Of a stretch of 63,329 nucleotides of DNA, positions 8,864-17,373 are shown one piece after another. A program made the position numbers and the translations under genes. Each line of letters starts with the position of its first letter. Position 1 is the stretch's first letter. The DNA is from Phycisphaerae bacterium. GTDB lineage: Bacteria > Planctomycetota > Phycisphaerae > Sedimentisphaerales > Anaerobacaceae. The notes under the pieces were generated by a model. It was not told the origin of the DNA and did no database searches. It saw only the letters and a program-made list of their open reading frames with translations. The stretch lies in NCBI GenBank assembly GCA_016782865.1, contig JADHXR010000019.1, forward strand, positions 1 through 63,329. Direction: 5' to 3'.

Positions 8864-9181
8864 ATGGAAATAGAACCGATTCTTAAAGAGTTCAAGCAGA
8901 AGATAGCCGAACTTTACGGCAAACGGCTGAAGAAAATCGTTCTTTACGGTTCGTACGCAAGAGGACAGGCCAATGATGAACATTCGGACATCGATCTGGC
9001 CGTTGTGCTGGCGGGGCCGGTTGAGCCCTGCGAAGAGATTAACCGAATGGCTGATATATTTACAGAATTGAATCTTGAGCATAATGTTCTGATAGCGGTA
9101 TATCCGGTATCCGAGAGTAATTTCGACAAAACCGAAAGTCCCTTGCTCATAAATGTCCGTAGGGAAGGTATAGCCGTATGA
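8864..9181 (+). CDS. MNT-type minimal nucleotidyltransferase (antitoxin candidate)
   Basis: A 105-residue protein of the minimal nucleotidyltransferase family. The nucleotide-transfer motif is GSYARGQANDEHSDIDLAVV, with the GS dyad and paired aspartates intact. It starts at ATG 8864, giving the usual MNT length; the longer frame to 8777 adds unrelated sequence. The stop overlaps the HEPN gene by 4 bases (ATGA). In characterised HEPN/MNT modules the MNT protein neutralises the HEPN RNase by modifying it with AMP. Here the pair is complete and in MNT-first order. Confidence 0.85.
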   Translation: MEIEPILKEFKQKIAELYGKRLKKIVLYGSYARGQANDEHSDIDLAVVLAGPVEPCEEINRMADIFTELNLEHNVLIAVYPVSESNFDKTESPLLINVRREGIAV

Positions 9182-9567
9182 GCCAGATTCAAGCGCTTGT
9201 TGAAAAGGCCCGCAGATATTTGAGAAGTGCGGAGTTATTGATTCATGACGGTGATTATGACTCTGCTGTTTCGCGGTCGTACTATGCCATGTTTTATTTG
9301 GCAGAGGCAGCGCTTCTTAAGAAGAAGATGACTTTTGGTTCGCACAAAGCTGTTATTTCTGCTTTTGGTCAGCTTTTTGTGAAAACAGGGATTTTTGATA
9401 AACAGCTCGGTAGAGACCTGAACATCATTTTTGGTGAGAGACAATTGGGTGATTACGAGTCTAATTTTTCAATATCAGAAGATAATGCCCACCACGCGTT
9501 TGAAAGTGCCCGAGGATTTGTTGACCAAGTTGCAGAGTGGCTGAAATCAGATTTGTCGGATGATTGA
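9178..9567 (+). CDS. HEPN-domain protein, partner of the MNT protein
   Basis: A 129-residue HEPN protein. The family core is clear: ARRYLRSAELLIHDGDYDSA, then SRSYYAMFYLAEAALL, and a helical C-terminus. A canonical Arg-x(4-6)-His RNase motif is not obvious; the histidine in TFGSHKAV lacks an arginine at the right distance, so nuclease activity is uncertain. It overlaps the MNT gene by 4 bases upstream and the cysteine-cluster gene by 8 bases downstream. Role inferred: toxin-like or stress-responsive partner of the nucleotidyltransferase. Confidence 0.82.
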   Translation: MSQIQALVEKARRYLRSAELLIHDGDYDSAVSRSYYAMFYLAEAALLKKKMTFGSHKAVISAFGQLFVKTGIFDKQLGRDLNIIFGERQLGDYESNFSISEDNAHHAFESARGFVDQVAEWLKSDLSDD

Positions 9568-10036
9568 TCGTAATAGTATGCCTTGGTATATTGGTGGCTT
9601 GCCTTTTGAATGTCAGGGATGTGGCCGATGCTGCTCGGGACCCGGCGAAGGTTATATCTGGGTCGCCAAACCGGAAATTGAGTTTATTGCCGAGCATCTG
9701 AAGCTGACGGTGGGGCAGTTGCGGCAGAGGTACATGCGGCGTGTGGGTCTGCGGACGACGATTATCGAGGATCCAACGACAAGAGACTGCATGTTCCTGC
9801 GAGATCGTGACGGTCAAAGGGGATGCGTGATCTATTCGGTTCGCCCGAACCAGTGCAGGAGCTGGCCTTTCTGGCCTGAGAATCTGGCCAGTGCGAATGC
9901 CTGGAACCGCGCCGGCCAAAAGTGTCCCGGCATCAATAGAGGCCGGCTCTACAGCTTCGAGGAAATTGAAAAGATCAAGAGGTGCAGGAGATGGTGGCAG
10001 GGTGCGGAGCCGACAACCGGCTGCTCGAAAGAGTAG
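9560..10036 (+). CDS. YkgJ-type cysteine-cluster protein, copy 1
   Basis: A 158-residue protein of the YkgJ/UPF0153 cysteine-cluster family, thought to bind a metal or Fe-S cluster. The signature CQGCGRCCSGPGEGY near residue 18 is followed by CMFLRDRDGQRGCVIYSVRP and RPNQCRSWPF, then a late Cys. The ATG at 9560 overlaps the HEPN stop, so it is read on the same message. Its biochemical role is not established for the family. A second, divergent copy overlaps its 3' end. Confidence 0.82.
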   Translation: MIDRNSMPWYIGGLPFECQGCGRCCSGPGEGYIWVAKPEIEFIAEHLKLTVGQLRQRYMRRVGLRTTIIEDPTTRDCMFLRDRDGQRGCVIYSVRPNQCRSWPFWPENLASANAWNRAGQKCPGINRGRLYSFEEIEKIKRCRRWWQGAEPTTGCSKE

Positions 10037-10434
10037 CCGAAGTCTACGACTGGCTGGAACTGCAAATCCACCGCAGCGATAATCTGTCCGGGGTCTGCAA
10101 ATGCTGCGGGGATTGTTGTGACTTCGAAGCGTTCGACCACCGCTTGTTTGTAACTTTGCCGGAGTTGACATACCTGGCCGCATACCTGGGGGCAGAGAAC
10201 ATCAAGGCGATGCCGTCAGGGAGATGTCCCTACAATATCGACGGCAAATGCGGCGTTCACGAGCATCGGTTTGCAGGCTGTAGAATCTTCTGCTGCAGCG
10301 GCGATGCGGCCTTCCAAGGCGAATTGAGCGAAGCGGTTCTGGCCAGACTCAAATCAATCTGCACTGAATTTCGAATCCCCTATCGTTACACTGACCTGAC
10401 GACCGCGTTGAATAGTCGGCGTTTTCCGTGGTGA
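9991..10434 (+). CDS. YkgJ-type cysteine-cluster protein, copy 2
   Basis: A 147-residue protein with the same cysteine layout: CKCCGDCCDFEAF, CPYNIDGKCGVHEHRFAGC and CRIFCCSGD. The second cysteine is preceded by a long helical N-terminus lacking in copy 1. I start it at ATG 9991, which has AGAGG eight bases upstream; a GTG at 9982 is also open. It overlaps copy 1 by 46 bases, so expression is coupled. The two copies differ widely, suggesting distinct partners rather than a recent duplication. It converges on the minus-strand cell-wall operon. Confidence 0.8.
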   Translation: MVAGCGADNRLLERVAEVYDWLELQIHRSDNLSGVCKCCGDCCDFEAFDHRLFVTLPELTYLAAYLGAENIKAMPSGRCPYNIDGKCGVHEHRFAGCRIFCCSGDAAFQGELSEAVLARLKSICTEFRIPYRYTDLTTALNSRRFPW

Positions 10435-10444
10435 AGAATGGCGT

Positions 10445-11401
10445 CTAATACTTGTCTATAGGCAGCGGTATTTTGTCCTGCGGGTCCCGCAGATTGATGT
10501 AGATGTATTTCACGCCGCCCGACAGTGTCCCGAGCTGTCGGTAATGACCCCAGAGCTTGGCTAATTTCTCCTGATCCGTGGATTCCAGGTGTTGCTGCCA
10601 TTTGCCCCATTCGGCTCCCCAGATAATTTCGACATTGTCCTTGGTGTACAGAACAATGTGTGGCTTGCCCTCATCACGCCGGCCGTTGAAATTCCTCATG
10701 TCGATCCTGTCGATTTCGAACAGCAGCGGCTTGTCCGGCGCGAAGGATTTGTCCATTTGGTTCATTCGGTCCAGTATTGTCGTCGCAGCGGCAAGGTCGT
10801 CACATTGCCAGGCCTTGCCCGGCGGGGGTATGTCTGTTATCTTTCCGAGCCCCACTACTTCCACGATGGGCAACTCGGGCAGCGGCACATAATCGAGCAC
10901 AACCTGCTGCGAGTCGACATAACGTGGTTCCACCAGGTCCGTTCTGATCAGGGCGAGAGGTTTTCGCCAACGCCCCTCGACGCGGAGCCCATCCTGCTTG
11001 GCCCACACCTTCACATCGTCCAGCCAGGCAGTTTGCTTCTCGATGCTGCGCTGGACCGCCAAGGCAGCGTCGTCATCAAATCTGACATTCCCGCCGCTGC
11101 TCTCGGCAATGTCACGAACTTTCTTCTTGAGCCGGGCGTCCACCCAGGCGGGGACGCCAGCCAGTTCCAGATAGAAAGTATCTTCGGACGTGCGGGCGGT
11201 GTCTTTTACATATTCCTCCAGGAACAGAAGCCCGAGTGCTGCTCCGCTTAGAAAGCAGACGACGGCCAGAACTTTCAAGATGGCTTTCAAGCCCGGCCCG
11301 ACCCAACTCGCCTGTTTTTTCTTCTTGCTTCTTCTCATGGCGCTGAGTAAGGATGATATTACCTTCGTCTTGCCCTTTTTCTTTCTCTTTCTGGCTGCCA
11401 T
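10445..11401 (-). CDS. FtsQ-like cell-division membrane protein
   Basis: A 318-residue protein with a strongly basic N-terminus (about residues 1-40), one membrane helix (about 40-62) and a large extracytoplasmic part. This type II topology, together with position right after murC-murB-ddl, is what FtsQ/DivIB shows; sequence conservation is low, as usual for that family. The expected POTRA region would be about residues 75-150 (FYLELAGVPAWVDARL). No ftsA or ftsZ follows: the operon ends here against the convergent YkgJ gene. The call rests mostly on topology and synteny. Confidence 0.6.
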   Translation of the reverse strand: MAARKRKKKGKTKVISSLLSAMRRSKKKKQASWVGPGLKAILKVLAVVCFLSGAALGLLFLEEYVKDTARTSEDTFYLELAGVPAWVDARLKKKVRDIAESSGGNVRFDDDAALAVQRSIEKQTAWLDDVKVWAKQDGLRVEGRWRKPLALIRTDLVEPRYVDSQQVVLDYVPLPELPIVEVVGLGKITDIPPPGKAWQCDDLAAATTILDRMNQMDKSFAPDKPLLFEIDRIDMRNFNGRRDEGKPHIVLYTKDNVEIIWGAEWGKWQQHLESTDQEKLAKLWGHYRQLGTLSGGVKYIYINLRDPQDKIPLPIDKY

Positions 11402-11417
11402 CTTTTCTTATCTTGCC

Positions 11418-12365
11418 TTACGCCTTGCGCCCGGCGAGCGACGAACATGCGGCTTCGATGATTCTCGCGCACAGATCGCTCATGGACAGTCCTGTTTTTG
11501 CCGCCGCCTTGGGCAGCAGTGAATGACTCGTGAAACCGGGAATCGTATTGACTTCCAGAACCCGGGCGATTTGGTCGTCGCCCAGAATGAAATCAACCCT
11601 GGCAAAATGCCGGCAGCCGAGCATATCGAAACAATCAATCGCGGCCTGAGTGATACCTGCTGACACGGCCGGATCCGTAATTGTATCGAAGAGATACTCT
11701 GTTTGGTCGTCAACATATTTTGCGTCGTAGTCGTAGAAGCCGCTCTGTGTTCGGATCTCTATGATCGGCAGGGCCCGGCCGCACAGTATGCCTACTGTCA
11801 CTTCCCTGCCAGGGACGAATTCTTCGATCATACAATTGCCGAACTCGCCGAAGGTTTCTTGTGCGGCGCCGACAGCTTCATGTGGCGTCGAGACGATTTT
11901 GACCCCAACGCTGCTTCCCTCCTTGACGGGCTTAACGACGTATTTGCCCGGGAAATCCCGCAACTGTTCTTCGAGCCGGTGAAGATCAGTCTCGGAGCTG
12001 AATTCGACCGCTGCAGGTGTGGCAACCCCGGCGTCGTCAAAAAGCTTCTTACTTGTCATCTTGTCAAATGCCAATTCACTTGCCGTCGATCCGCTGCCCG
12101 TATAGAGCAGTGACTTCGCCTCAAGTATCTGTTGGAGCCGGCCATCCTCGCCGAATTCGCCGTGCAGGGCCAGAAAGAACACGTCAATGCCGGCCTCATC
12201 GAGTATGTCGAGATTCTCAGGCCGGGCATCGGCTGTCACTACCGCAAAACCGGCTTGCTCCAACGCCTCGGCTACACACCTGCCACTGGCAATGCTGACC
12301 TCCCGCTCGGAACCGATCCCACCGGCAAGCACGGCTACTTTTGATTTGCTATCTACTGTTCTCAA
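11418..12365 (-). CDS. ddl: D-alanine--D-alanine ligase
   Basis: A 315-residue ATP-grasp enzyme that joins two D-alanines for the peptidoglycan stem. Family blocks are GGIGSEREVSIASG, FFALHGEFGEDG, KYVVKPVKEGSSVGVKI, EFVPGREVTVGIL and VLEVNTIPGFTSHSLLP. The start appears to be TTG at 12365; no in-frame ATG is near and no good ribosome binding site is visible, so initiation probably depends on coupling to murB, 23 bases upstream. Only the N-terminal dozen residues are uncertain. It is third in the murC-murB-ddl-ftsQ order. Confidence 0.95.
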   Translation of the reverse strand: MRTVDSKSKVAVLAGGIGSEREVSIASGRCVAEALEQAGFAVVTADARPENLDILDEAGIDVFFLALHGEFGEDGRLQQILEAKSLLYTGSGSTASELAFDKMTSKKLFDDAGVATPAAVEFSSETDLHRLEEQLRDFPGKYVVKPVKEGSSVGVKIVSTPHEAVGAAQETFGEFGNCMIEEFVPGREVTVGILCGRALPIIEIRTQSGFYDYDAKYVDDQTEYLFDTITDPAVSAGITQAAIDCFDMLGCRHFARVDFILGDDQIARVLEVNTIPGFTSHSLLPKAAAKTGLSMSDLCARIIEAACSSLAGRKA

Positions 12366-12388
12366 TCTGCTATTGCTTCAAATCCCAA

Positions 12389-13267
12389 TCACCAAATCTC
12401 GATTTCGAGTTCCAGATCGACGTCGAACTGTTCCTTAACGCCTTTCTTTATGGCCTCTATCAGTTTCATAACGTCGTCGCTGGTGCATCCCTTCTCGGCG
12501 ATTATGAAGTTTGCGTGCTTCTCGCTGACGATGGCCCCACCAATCTGCAGTCCCTTCAGGTCCGCCCTGTCGATCAAGGCGCCGGCTGAAATGCCTCTGG
12601 GATTCTTGAATATGCAGCCGGAATTCTTTGTGTTCAACGGCTGACTGTTCTTCTTGTAAATCCAGATTTCTTTGACCGTTCGCATGATCTGCTCCGGGTC
12701 ACCGGCGCCCAGTTTCAGCCGCGCGTTTAGAATGAACTTGGCGGTAATATTTGTCCGGCGGTAGTCGAATTCAAGCTCGGGCTTGCTCTTTTCGAAAATG
12801 TTGCCCGTATTATCCATCAGAGCGACAGTTTCCACCGCTGCGCCGAGATCCCCGAAGTTGCCGCCGGCGTTCATCTTTACCGCTCCGCCGACCGAGCCGG
12901 GTATGCCCGTCAGGGTCTCTATGCCTGAAAGCCCTTTTTCCACACAGGTCAGAACAAGCTTGCTCAGCTCAGCCCCTGCCCAGGCGGTGGCCCCCCGGTC
13001 GCTAAACTCGACGCGGGCAAACTGCTCTGCCTCCAGCTTTATGACCGCCCCCCTGACACCGGCGTCACTTACGAGCAGATTGGAGCCGAAACCCATGACG
13101 TGAATCCGGATTCCATTTTCGTTGCAGCGCTGGACGACCTCTTTGAGCTGCTCGGTGTTTTTTGGTCTGATGAAGTAGTCAGCCGGCCCCCCGAGGCCGT
13201 ACCAGGTTCGTTTGGCCAGCGGGTAGTCTGTCTCAGCTATTTCCTCCAAGCCACTGAAGATAGTCAT
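12389..13267 (-). CDS. murB: UDP-N-acetylenolpyruvoylglucosamine reductase
   Basis: A 292-residue FAD enzyme that reduces UDP-GlcNAc-enolpyruvate to UDP-MurNAc. FAD-binding blocks include TWYGLGGPADYF, MGFGSNLLVSD and GIPGSVGGAVKMNAG; the substrate block is SGCIFKNPRGISAG, and SEKHANFI with a distal Glu completes the site. The proton-donor position that is Ser in Escherichia coli MurB is Cys here, a substitution also seen in other MurB proteins. The gene overlaps murC by 35 bases and has GGAAGG before its ATG. Confidence 0.95.
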   Translation of the reverse strand: MTIFSGLEEIAETDYPLAKRTWYGLGGPADYFIRPKNTEQLKEVVQRCNENGIRIHVMGFGSNLLVSDAGVRGAVIKLEAEQFARVEFSDRGATAWAGAELSKLVLTCVEKGLSGIETLTGIPGSVGGAVKMNAGGNFGDLGAAVETVALMDNTGNIFEKSKPELEFDYRRTNITAKFILNARLKLGAGDPEQIMRTVKEIWIYKKNSQPLNTKNSGCIFKNPRGISAGALIDRADLKGLQIGGAIVSEKHANFIIAEKGCTSDDVMKLIEAIKKGVKEQFDVDLELEIEIW

Positions 13268-14726
13268 CTGCGACCTTCCAAATATCGCCTGCGCCCATGG
13301 TTACCACCAGTTCGCCGGAACTTACGTTGCATTTCAAATAATCACAAATGGCTTCGAAGCTCTCGACAAACAGCGCTTGTGTTCCATTTGCTCGCATTTT
13401 CTCGACCAATATCTGTGCGTTGATCTCCTTCTTGGCCGACTGCGAATCCCGGACGAAATAAATCTCCGGCACAATAGTTACATCGGCAAGCTTAAAGCTT
13501 TCTGTGAAATCATCAAGCAAAAATCTTGTTCTGCTGTACTGGTGCGGCTGAAAAACACACCAGATTCGCTTGGGCCGGTACTTCTGCCTTATCGCTGCGA
13601 GCGACGCGCGGATTTCCGTCGGATGGTGGGCATAATCGTCGAGAACGGTTATCCGGCCGAACTGACCTTTGAACATCAGCCGGCGGTCGATGCCCGTAAA
13701 GCCGCCCAGCAATTCGAGTGCGCGGTCAGGTTCCAGTCCGGCGTTGATCGCCAAAGCGGTGACGGCCAGAGCGTTCAGGATATTGTGGCTGCCCGCAAGT
13801 GAAATTCTCGCCGGTCCCAATAGTCTGCCGTTGCGATGAACGTCGAAGGAGTAAAGTCCGTCGCTGAGCGTAATGCTCCGGGCGCAGAAATCGCAGTTCT
13901 CGTCAAGCCCGAAAGTCTGACATCGTACGGAATTATCGTTCCAGCGCGAGCACGAGTCGGCAATTATCCTTGCCACGTTCGCATCCTGGCCGTTGGCGAT
14001 TACGACACCATTTGGTTTCGTGCCCGATGCGAAATCGCCGAAAGCCTCAACGATCTCGTCTTCGTCCTGGTAATAGTCCAGATGGTCCTGCTCGATATTC
14101 AGCACGCAGGCGATTTTGGGTTTGAGGTTTAGAAAGCTCCGGTCGTATTCGCACGCCTCGGCCACAAAATGTCTGCTGTCCGCGGCGCCCGAAGAACTGC
14201 CCAACTGACTGATCCGGGCCCCGATAATATAGTTCGTATCGACGCCGGCTTGCTTGAGCACATGGGTGAGCCACCCGCTGGTCGTGCTCTTGCCGTGAGT
14301 TCCGCTGATTGCGATGCCGTCGTAACGGTTCATCAACTCGCCCAGCATCTCGGCATACTTGTAGACTTTGCATCCGCGTCGGCGTGCCAGCATCAATTCC
14401 GGATTGTCATCCTTGATCGCCGCGGAGATGACAACCGCATCAGTTTGCGGGCTGAGATTCCCAGCGTCGTGGCCGACTCGAATATCGGCGCCGATTTGCT
14501 GAAGATTATCCGTCACTTCGCTCGGCATCTCGTCCGACCCGGTGACGAGCGCATTGTTCTTCACCAGAAGCTGCGCCAGCCCGCTCATGCCGATGCCCCC
14601 GGCGCCAATGAAATGAAATCTCTTGCCTGCTAATTCCAGTCCGTCCGCGGTACTTACAACCGCTGCGTAGTTGTTGCCGCACATATTGGAATTGGTGCCA
14701 CAGGTTTGTGTATTCGATTGGTTCAT
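13233..14726 (-). CDS. murC: UDP-N-acetylmuramate--L-alanine ligase
   Basis: A 497-residue Mur ligase adding L-alanine to UDP-MurNAc. The N-terminal dinucleotide-like loop is GAGGIGMSGLAQLL, the ATP loop SGTHGKSTTSGWL, and the C-terminal block DDYAHHPTEIRA. ATG 14726 is chosen because AGGA precedes it; the longer frame to 14822 adds unsupported sequence. About 40 extra residues rich in Asn, Gln and Ser precede the Mur core. It heads the murC-murB-ddl-ftsQ-like operon, reading away from the divergent membrane gene at 15027. Confidence 0.95.
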   Translation of the reverse strand: MNQSNTQTCGTNSNMCGNNYAAVVSTADGLELAGKRFHFIGAGGIGMSGLAQLLVKNNALVTGSDEMPSEVTDNLQQIGADIRVGHDAGNLSPQTDAVVISAAIKDDNPELMLARRRGCKVYKYAEMLGELMNRYDGIAISGTHGKSTTSGWLTHVLKQAGVDTNYIIGARISQLGSSSGAADSRHFVAEACEYDRSFLNLKPKIACVLNIEQDHLDYYQDEDEIVEAFGDFASGTKPNGVVIANGQDANVARIIADSCSRWNDNSVRCQTFGLDENCDFCARSITLSDGLYSFDVHRNGRLLGPARISLAGSHNILNALAVTALAINAGLEPDRALELLGGFTGIDRRLMFKGQFGRITVLDDYAHHPTEIRASLAAIRQKYRPKRIWCVFQPHQYSRTRFLLDDFTESFKLADVTIVPEIYFVRDSQSAKKEINAQILVEKMRANGTQALFVESFEAICDYLKCNVSSGELVVTMGAGDIWKVADDYLQWLGGNS

Positions 14727-15026
14727 AGCATCCTTTCTGTACCCGTTGTTCCTTCGCAATTGAACTTCTGCAAAATGGAGATTAGTAAGACCACATGTAG
14801 TGTAGCACAGAAGGCACACCAACGGAAGAGAAAACCCAACGACCAGCCCAGGCAGTGAGCAAGGTTAAAGACGGATGCCCCGTACTGGAGGCCGCAGAAT
14901 GGCCGCGGCGAAAGTTCCTGCGACCTGACCGGCACAAGCGCCCAACACGCACCCGGCGAATATGTTGTTGACCTGTCCGGGTATTGTTGGTACTTTATCG
15001 CCGACTTGGTTAAGGAAAGTCACATT
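14727..15026. other. Divergent gap between murC and a membrane gene
   Basis: A 300-base gap that must hold promoters for both strands. I see no confident hexamers and no gene; the small open frame antisense at 14723-14935 lacks any protein-like features. Confidence 0.3.
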
Positions 15027-15905
15027 ATGGAATTATCCTGGCTAATTAAGTTGAGAATAGCGGCCGCCGCGGCAGTTGGCGCGGCATTGATATACGGCGT
15101 GGGCTGGCACGTGGCAGGATCGTCCGACCGGATCGGCGATATGGCTTATGGCCGTGCGACACCATTGGTGGTCCTGGCGTTTCTGGCCGGCCTGATTGGC
15201 TATTTTGTTTCCTGGCCTTACGGCCGGGAAATCGGCATCCTGGCGGCACCGTCTGGTTTGGCCGTCTGGGCCTTTCGCTCCGGCAGTATGGCCAATCTGA
15301 TACAGCAAAACCCCACGGCTGCCCAGCGTCAGGTGCTCGTTGCGTCGCTCAGATTCGAGCCGATTTTCTGGCTGATTGTCGTAGCAGCCGGCTTTGCGGG
15401 CGTGCTGTTGGCCCAGAAAATCCGTCCAAGCCTGAAACTCAAGGAGTTAAAGGAAGAGCCTGACTCTTCGGCGGCTAAGCACTTAAATGCTATTGTTGCA
15501 CTGGTCGGCTCCTGTGTGATTGCTCAATTCTGCATCAGAATATGTGCTCAGGACATTAGAATGTCCGATAGCGAACTGGGCTCTGTTATGGCCCAACCGG
15601 CCGCCGCGCAGGTCGCGTTTGCGGTCTTGGTTTCGTTCGGGGTTGCAGCCTTCGCAGTCAAGAAATTTCTCAATGTCAGCTATGTCTGGCCCGCTCTGGC
15701 AAGTGCTCTTGTAACTGCATTTGGCATGTATACTTATGCCAAGAACGTACAATATCTCGCTCGAGCCTGGCCAGCGGCCTTTTTCAGCGATACGGTCGCT
15801 TCGGTCTTGCCTGTGCAGATGGTGGCTTTTGGCGCCTTGGGTTCGGTTGCCGGTTACTGGATGGCCATCCGCTATGTCTATTGGCGAAAGCACGAGATGA
15901 ATTAG
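15027..15905 (+). CDS. Multi-spanning membrane protein of unknown function
   Basis: A 292-residue integral membrane protein with about seven hydrophobic helices (near residues 6-25, 45-65, 70-88, 112-132, 150-175, 200-218, 225-245 and 265-285) and a short charged loop KELKEEPDSSAAK. AAGGAAAG precedes ATG 15027; the frame opens 21 bases earlier. No transporter signature is recognised. It stands alone between the divergent mur operon and csrA. Confidence 0.65.
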   Translation: MELSWLIKLRIAAAAAVGAALIYGVGWHVAGSSDRIGDMAYGRATPLVVLAFLAGLIGYFVSWPYGREIGILAAPSGLAVWAFRSGSMANLIQQNPTAAQRQVLVASLRFEPIFWLIVVAAGFAGVLLAQKIRPSLKLKELKEEPDSSAAKHLNAIVALVGSCVIAQFCIRICAQDIRMSDSELGSVMAQPAAAQVAFAVLVSFGVAAFAVKKFLNVSYVWPALASALVTAFGMYTYAKNVQYLARAWPAAFFSDTVASVLPVQMVAFGALGSVAGYWMAIRYVYWRKHEMN

Positions 15906-16091
15906 CCGAACAGGCCCGGTTGAGCAAAATTAGCCTATCTTTTTTCACCCCTTTTCTTCCATGTAAAGCTCTTTTTGTCAAGCACTTATACTATCGAAGT
16001 CTCATAACCAAACCTAATTGCCCGGACAACGACAAAAATGGTTGGTTTTGGTCTTGGAATTAGCCGAAATAATAGGTGTGTCAAGTATTCG

Positions 16092-16116
16092 TCGCTCAGA
16101 CGATGTTTCTGAGCGA
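16092..16116. repeat. Hairpin upstream of csrA
   Basis: TCGCTCAGA and TCTGAGCGA form a 9-bp perfect inverted repeat with a 7-base loop, about 110 bases before csrA. It may be the terminator of the upstream membrane gene, although no T-run follows, or an operator. Confidence 0.5.
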
Positions 16117-16168
16117 AGCAGTTATGCAACGATGACAAAGATGTCTAGAGGAGTTGACGGACGAACAG

Positions 16169-16197
16169 TTGGCTGGAATCTGCGTATTACTTAATAT
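16169..16197 (+). promoter_or_regulatory. Candidate sigma-70-type promoter of csrA
   Basis: TTGGCT (16169-16174) and TAATAT (16192-16197) are separated by 17 bases, placing a start of transcription near 16204, about 25 bases before the csrA ATG. The match is fair, not perfect. Confidence 0.35.
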
Positions 16198-16227
16198 AGT
16201 AAAATCCGCCAGCAAAAGGAGTTAGCG

Positions 16228-16479
16228 ATGTTGGTTCTAAGCAGACAGAGAGATGAGTCCATTATGATCGGTGACGATGTGGAAATTATCATCGTCGATG
16301 TTCGTGGAGACAAAGTTCGCCTGGGCATAACCGCCCCGAAGAGCATACCTGTTCATCGCAGGGAAATATACGACGCAATCCAACGCGAGAAGAAAGAGAA
16401 GAAAGAAGCCGAGAAGCAGCCCGAGGCCGAGCAAAAGGAAGAACCACAAGCGCAGCAGGAGTCCTCAGAAGAACAGTAA
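16228..16479 (+). CDS. csrA: CsrA carbon-storage regulator with long charged tail
   Basis: An 83-residue CsrA, a dimeric RNA-binding protein that blocks or stabilises mRNAs at GGA motifs. The core MLVLSRQRDESIMIGDD and RLGITAPKSIPVHRREIY is standard, with the RNA-contacting arginine in VHRREIY. From about residue 52 a Lys/Glu/Gln-rich helical tail replaces the short usual C-terminus. AAAAGGAG lies at a good distance before ATG. No flagellar genes are nearby, unlike many CsrA loci. Function is confident; the tail's role is unknown. Confidence 0.95.
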   Translation: MLVLSRQRDESIMIGDDVEIIIVDVRGDKVRLGITAPKSIPVHRREIYDAIQREKKEKKEAEKQPEAEQKEEPQAQQESSEEQ

Positions 16480-16667
16480 CAGCCACAACAAGATAATCAG
16501 AACAGTCCGCAGTATCCTCATCCCCCACATTTTCACAGCCCGAGTTTTCACCCCTTCCACATAATCTTGATTCAAGAAATCCGTTCCGGAGTCTCTCGTA
16601 TTGCATCGCGAGGTGTTCGTCGGTAGAATCGAAACTCGTGGACGGGTGAGGTTGGGTTTCGCTTGGC

Positions 16668-17192
16668 ATGCTCGATTTCATTACGGACAGAGACATATAC
16701 GAAGAAGTGATTCAGGGTCGGATTGGAAAGGCGCGCGGATTTGTCTGGATCGCCACCTCCGATCTGAAGGATCTTCACGTGGACAAAGGTCGCAGGATGG
16801 TCCCGTTTCTCGAGATATTGTCCGATCTGGTCGACAAACATGTCGAAATAAGGCTGCTGCATGCCAAAGAACCGGGCCCGGTTTTTCGAAGGGATTTCGA
16901 CAAGTACCCGAATTTGATAGACGGCATGGAGCGAATCCTGTGCCCGAGAGTCCATCTCAAAGCCGTGGTCATTGACGGCAGCTTCGCCTATACCGGCAGC
17001 GCCAATCTCACAGGCGCAGGCATGGGCGCCAAGAGCGAGCACAAGAGAAATTTCGAGTCCGGCATTATAACCGACGACAAAACAATAGTCGGCAATGTCA
17101 TGGAGCAATTCGACAACATCTGGAGAGGAACTCACTGCGCCCTGTGCAAGCGGAAGCAATACTGCGCAGACTACAAAGACATTCTTGCCTAA
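16668..17192 (+). CDS. PLD-like (single HKD) protein with cysteine tail
   Basis: A 174-residue phospholipase D-like protein with one HKD motif: His96, Lys98 and Asp103 in VHLKAVVIDGSFAYTGSAN, followed by NLTGAG. Single-HKD proteins dimerise to form an active site and include nucleases. The C-terminus adds a cysteine motif CALCKRKQYC (residues 157-166), a likely metal knuckle that could bind nucleic acid. No signal peptide is visible. It follows csrA by 188 bases on the same strand. A DNA/RNA nuclease is more likely than a lipase, but this is inference. Confidence 0.8.
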   Translation: MLDFITDRDIYEEVIQGRIGKARGFVWIATSDLKDLHVDKGRRMVPFLEILSDLVDKHVEIRLLHAKEPGPVFRRDFDKYPNLIDGMERILCPRVHLKAVVIDGSFAYTGSANLTGAGMGAKSEHKRNFESGIITDDKTIVGNVMEQFDNIWRGTHCALCKRKQYCADYKDILA

Positions 17193-17198
17193 CTCTCC

Positions 17199-17351
17199 CT
17201 ACGATTCCGGCCATAGTCCTAGATGCGAGATGCCCTGTGGTTTAGAAGCCATACTCTGAAACAGGTCAGTCAAAAGAGAAAGTTCTTTGTCCGTCAGGTT
17301 TCTTGCCTGAAATTGAACGCCAGAACTTGGCACCAAGTTCGCTTCTAGAGC
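17199..17351 (-). pseudogene. Possible C-terminal gene remnant
   Basis: An antisense frame ending in TAG at 17199-17201 encodes about 50 residues with natural-looking composition (SSGVQFQARNLTDKELSLL then GISHLGLWPES). It has no start and abuts the broken transporter on the other strand. Possibly debris of an unidentified gene; chance is not excluded. Confidence 0.2.
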
Positions 17352-17373
17352 AAAGAATGAGATAATACAGGGG

